This document shows positions 62,545 through 64,000 of a stretch of DNA of 64,000 bases, in pieces (the first letter of the stretch is position 1; each line of letters opens with the position of its first letter). The stretch is from Elizabethkingia miricola. GTDB taxonomy: Bacteria; Bacteroidota; Bacteroidia; Flavobacteriales; Weeksellaceae. The DNA lies in the NCBI RefSeq assembly GCF_001675285.1, contig NZ_LSGQ01000005.1, forward strand, positions 1 through 64,000, written 5' to 3'. The translations under genes and the position numbers were made by a program. The notes beneath the pieces were generated by a model, which was not told the DNA's origin, did not search any database, and worked only from the letters and a program-made list of their open reading frames with translations.

Positions 62545-63355
62545 GGTCTACCCTGAACATTTTGGTTAGATTATTGGTAACGTTTACCAGATGCTGGTTA
62601 GATCCCATAGCCATCTCATTATCTTTATTCAGGTTTAAGCTGGCTTGTCCGCTCAGATACTGATTAAGATCTGCCAGAATATGTATGGAAGGTTTGATGT
62701 TTTTGGTAACCCTTGCTGTCATAGGCAGGTCCAAAGTAATTTCTCGATATAAATCAGCAGTGTTATTGGCAGAAGTATTTCCCATATTTCCGCAATGGTT
62801 CATAAACTTGGTATCCGGAGTTGCTGATCCGTAATTGCCTTCAAGTTTCGTGAAAATATATCCGGCAGCCCATGACCATGCCATTCCTGCGGTTTTTGCT
62901 TTTTGCCAGAAAATACCTTGCCCGTCCTGTCCCAGAAGGTAAGCCGACTGACTGATACCAAGTCCGAATCTGATTTTTTTATAGTTATTCCGTGGAATAT
63001 CTGCCAGATCAATATAGACAATTCCTGCCTTGGCTTCAGCCTGATCTACGATAAAAGCGCCTTTATCGGGATTATTGTAATTGTATTTAAATTCTTTTCC
63101 ACTTTCATCTATCAGCACAATATTGCTCACAATGTATTTCAGGGTAGTGAAATTATGCTTCTGTCCGCCAGATGAAGTCTGGGCTGTTTGGCCCAATACA
63201 ATGTCTCCCAGATTATTAAAGCCGTTTTCAAATTTTATCTGCAGATTTCCGGGAGCGGTATCTTCCGTTTCTGTGCTGTCACTGTTTCTGCAGGAGGAGA
63301 GGATGAATAAGGTGATACCAATAAATAATAGTGATAAAAGTTTATAAATTTTCAT
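62528..63355 (-). CDS. MbnP-like lipoprotein
   Basis: 275 residues, lipobox 'FILSSC' (Cys 22). 'LQIKFENGFNNLGDIVLGQT' followed by 'HNFTTLKYIVSNIVLIDESG', 'RFGLGIS' and 'GMAWSWAAGYIFTKLEG' are the MbnP pattern; W160/W162 are in the region where MbnP proteins carry the Trp turned to kynurenine by MbnH (known for the family; the exact residue here is inferred). MbnP proteins bind copper in the periplasm. Translationally coupled to the dihaem gene. Confidence 0.82.
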   Translation of the reverse strand: MKIYKLLSLLFIGITLFILSSCRNSDSTETEDTAPGNLQIKFENGFNNLGDIVLGQTAQTSSGGQKHNFTTLKYIVSNIVLIDESGKEFKYNYNNPDKGAFIVDQAEAKAGIVYIDLADIPRNNYKKIRFGLGISQSAYLLGQDGQGIFWQKAKTAGMAWSWAAGYIFTKLEGNYGSATPDTKFMNHCGNMGNTSANNTADLYREITLDLPMTARVTKNIKPSIHILADLNQYLSGQASLNLNKDNEMAMGSNQHLVNVTNNLTKMFRVDHVHND

Positions 63356-63483
63356 TTGTTTTCGATTTTTAAAGTTTTCAGTTAATGCTATATAAAGCCA
63401 TATGAGATGTATTCCGGCCTTTTATCCGGAATATATTGGAGAACCTTCGGGTGAAATTTCTCTTTAATATTTAAAAGCAAACA

Positions 63484-63849
63484 TTAAAAAACGGGAGGTC
63501 TGAAAATGTGTTTCAGGAAGAGATAATGGTAATTCTCTTTGTAAATGTTTTTATCTCTAATCGTAAGTATATAATATCCTGTCTGAATTTCTGAGATTTC
63601 AACAGGAAGGCAGAGATCGGTTATTTTCTGACCCTGACTTTTTGTTTTTGAAGACTGAGCGTCATCCTGTGCATTTTTTGCCAGTTCTTTTTCCAAGTAA
63701 CATTTACCATTGCAATGCAATTTTGGATTGTCTTTGTTTATACAAAGCTCTTCCGAAATATAATTATAGTTCACAGCATAGTCCAGTACCGGCATTAAGG
63801 GCTTAAAGACGAGATAAAAAATGAAAAATATGTTGAGAATAAGCTTCAT
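63484..63849 (-). CDS. Small membrane-anchored/exported protein with CNGKC motif
   Basis: 121 residues with an N-terminal hydrophobic segment (~4-22), then 'CINKDNPKLHCNGKCYLEKELAKN', a Cys pattern seen in small Bacteroidota proteins that precede copper- or TonB-related operons (recollection). Further on one more Cys (DLCLPVEI). It probably binds a metal or acts as a thiol protein in the periplasm. 128 bp upstream of the MbnP-like gene, same strand, and probably the first gene of that operon. Confidence 0.7.
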   Translation of the reverse strand: MKLILNIFFIFYLVFKPLMPVLDYAVNYNYISEELCINKDNPKLHCNGKCYLEKELAKNAQDDAQSSKTKSQGQKITDLCLPVEISEIQTGYYILTIRDKNIYKENYHYLFLKHIFRPPVF

Positions 63850-63869
63850 CTATTCTATAATACGATTTT

Positions 63870-63898
63870 CTGTTCCGTTCAGGCAGAACAGTTTTTTT
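63870..63898 (+). terminator. Orphan hairpin with U tract
   Basis: CTGTTC (63870-63875) and GAACAG (63886-63891) with a 10-nt loop, followed by seven Ts on the plus strand, although no plus-strand gene precedes it. It lies just upstream of the minus-strand operon start. The remaining ~100 bp to the window end show nothing. Confidence 0.4.
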
Positions 63899-64000
63899 AG
63901 AAGATTTGAATAATAGATTCTAAGATTGTATATAACTATCCAGCAGAGAACGGTGTCCCTGAGGTTTCCATATCTGTTGTGTTATAAATACAAAGTGAGA

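Overview
The window looks like a chromosomal segment of a flavobacterium (Bacteroidota, Weeksellaceae; Elizabethkingia or a close Chryseobacterium relative). The evidence is low GC, repeated Bacteroidota-type promoters (TAnnTTTG at -7), many secreted proteins ending their signal in a bare Q, FISUMP and fimbrillin-like lipoproteins, 'MKNLKKLSR...GG' leader peptides, and a DUF3467 gene behind rpoC. The genus call is inference; no rRNA is present to settle it.

Layout. 0.1-4.3 kb: a GNAT acetyltransferase, DNA polymerase IV, a GH13 alpha-amylase and an AraC regulator. 4.5-9.8 kb: a four-gene surface-fibre operon that looks like a chaperone-usher system (small pilin-like subunit, internal terminator/attenuator, PapD-like chaperone, two-domain adhesin whose C-terminal half is homologous to the subunit, and a 930-aa barrel protein with Ig-like and prealbumin-like ends). 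10-20 kb: a type I phosphodiesterase, DUF3467, rpoC and rpoB. 20.6-31 kb: a secreted GH2 beta-galactosidase, a HTH regulator, an operon of four cysteine-rich double-glycine-leader peptides behind a secreted TonB-C-like protein, a beta-helix/PDZ protein and a GH95-type hydrolase. 31-41 kb: a DHDPS-family aldolase plus cupin with a divergent MocR regulator, two Crp-like regulators, a ketopantoate-reductase-like gene, an AraC regulator divergent from an MFS transporter, and a solitary nrdB.

41-52 kb: a TPR-LuxR regulator, two tandem units each made of a tiny 'GIA.GS' peptide plus a large FISUMP/fimbrillin-like lipoprotein, a SIMPL protein, and four tandem paralogous carboxypeptidase-regulatory-like secreted proteins. 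52.37-52.77 kb: the tmRNA gene ssrA. The last 13 bp of ssrA recur at 59,630-59,642, followed at once by an orphan strong terminator. The 6.9 kb between them is therefore best read as a genomic island inserted in ssrA. It carries only secreted proteins or lipoproteins and a small membrane protein, and no recognisable integrase. One of its genes, a HExxH lipoprotein, is put out of frame by an A9 tract and may be phase variable.

59.7-63.9 kb: a DUF3575 membrane protein, then an operon for a CNGKC-motif protein, an MbnP-like lipoprotein, an MbnH/MauG-like dihaem peroxidase and an outer-membrane protein with a Cys-rich N terminus, probably linked to copper or another metal.

The strongest candidates for undescribed biology are the chaperone-usher-like operon, the ssrA island with its homopolymer-switched metalloprotease, the peptide/lipoprotein pairs with a shared promoter element, and the six-cysteine GG-leader peptides.
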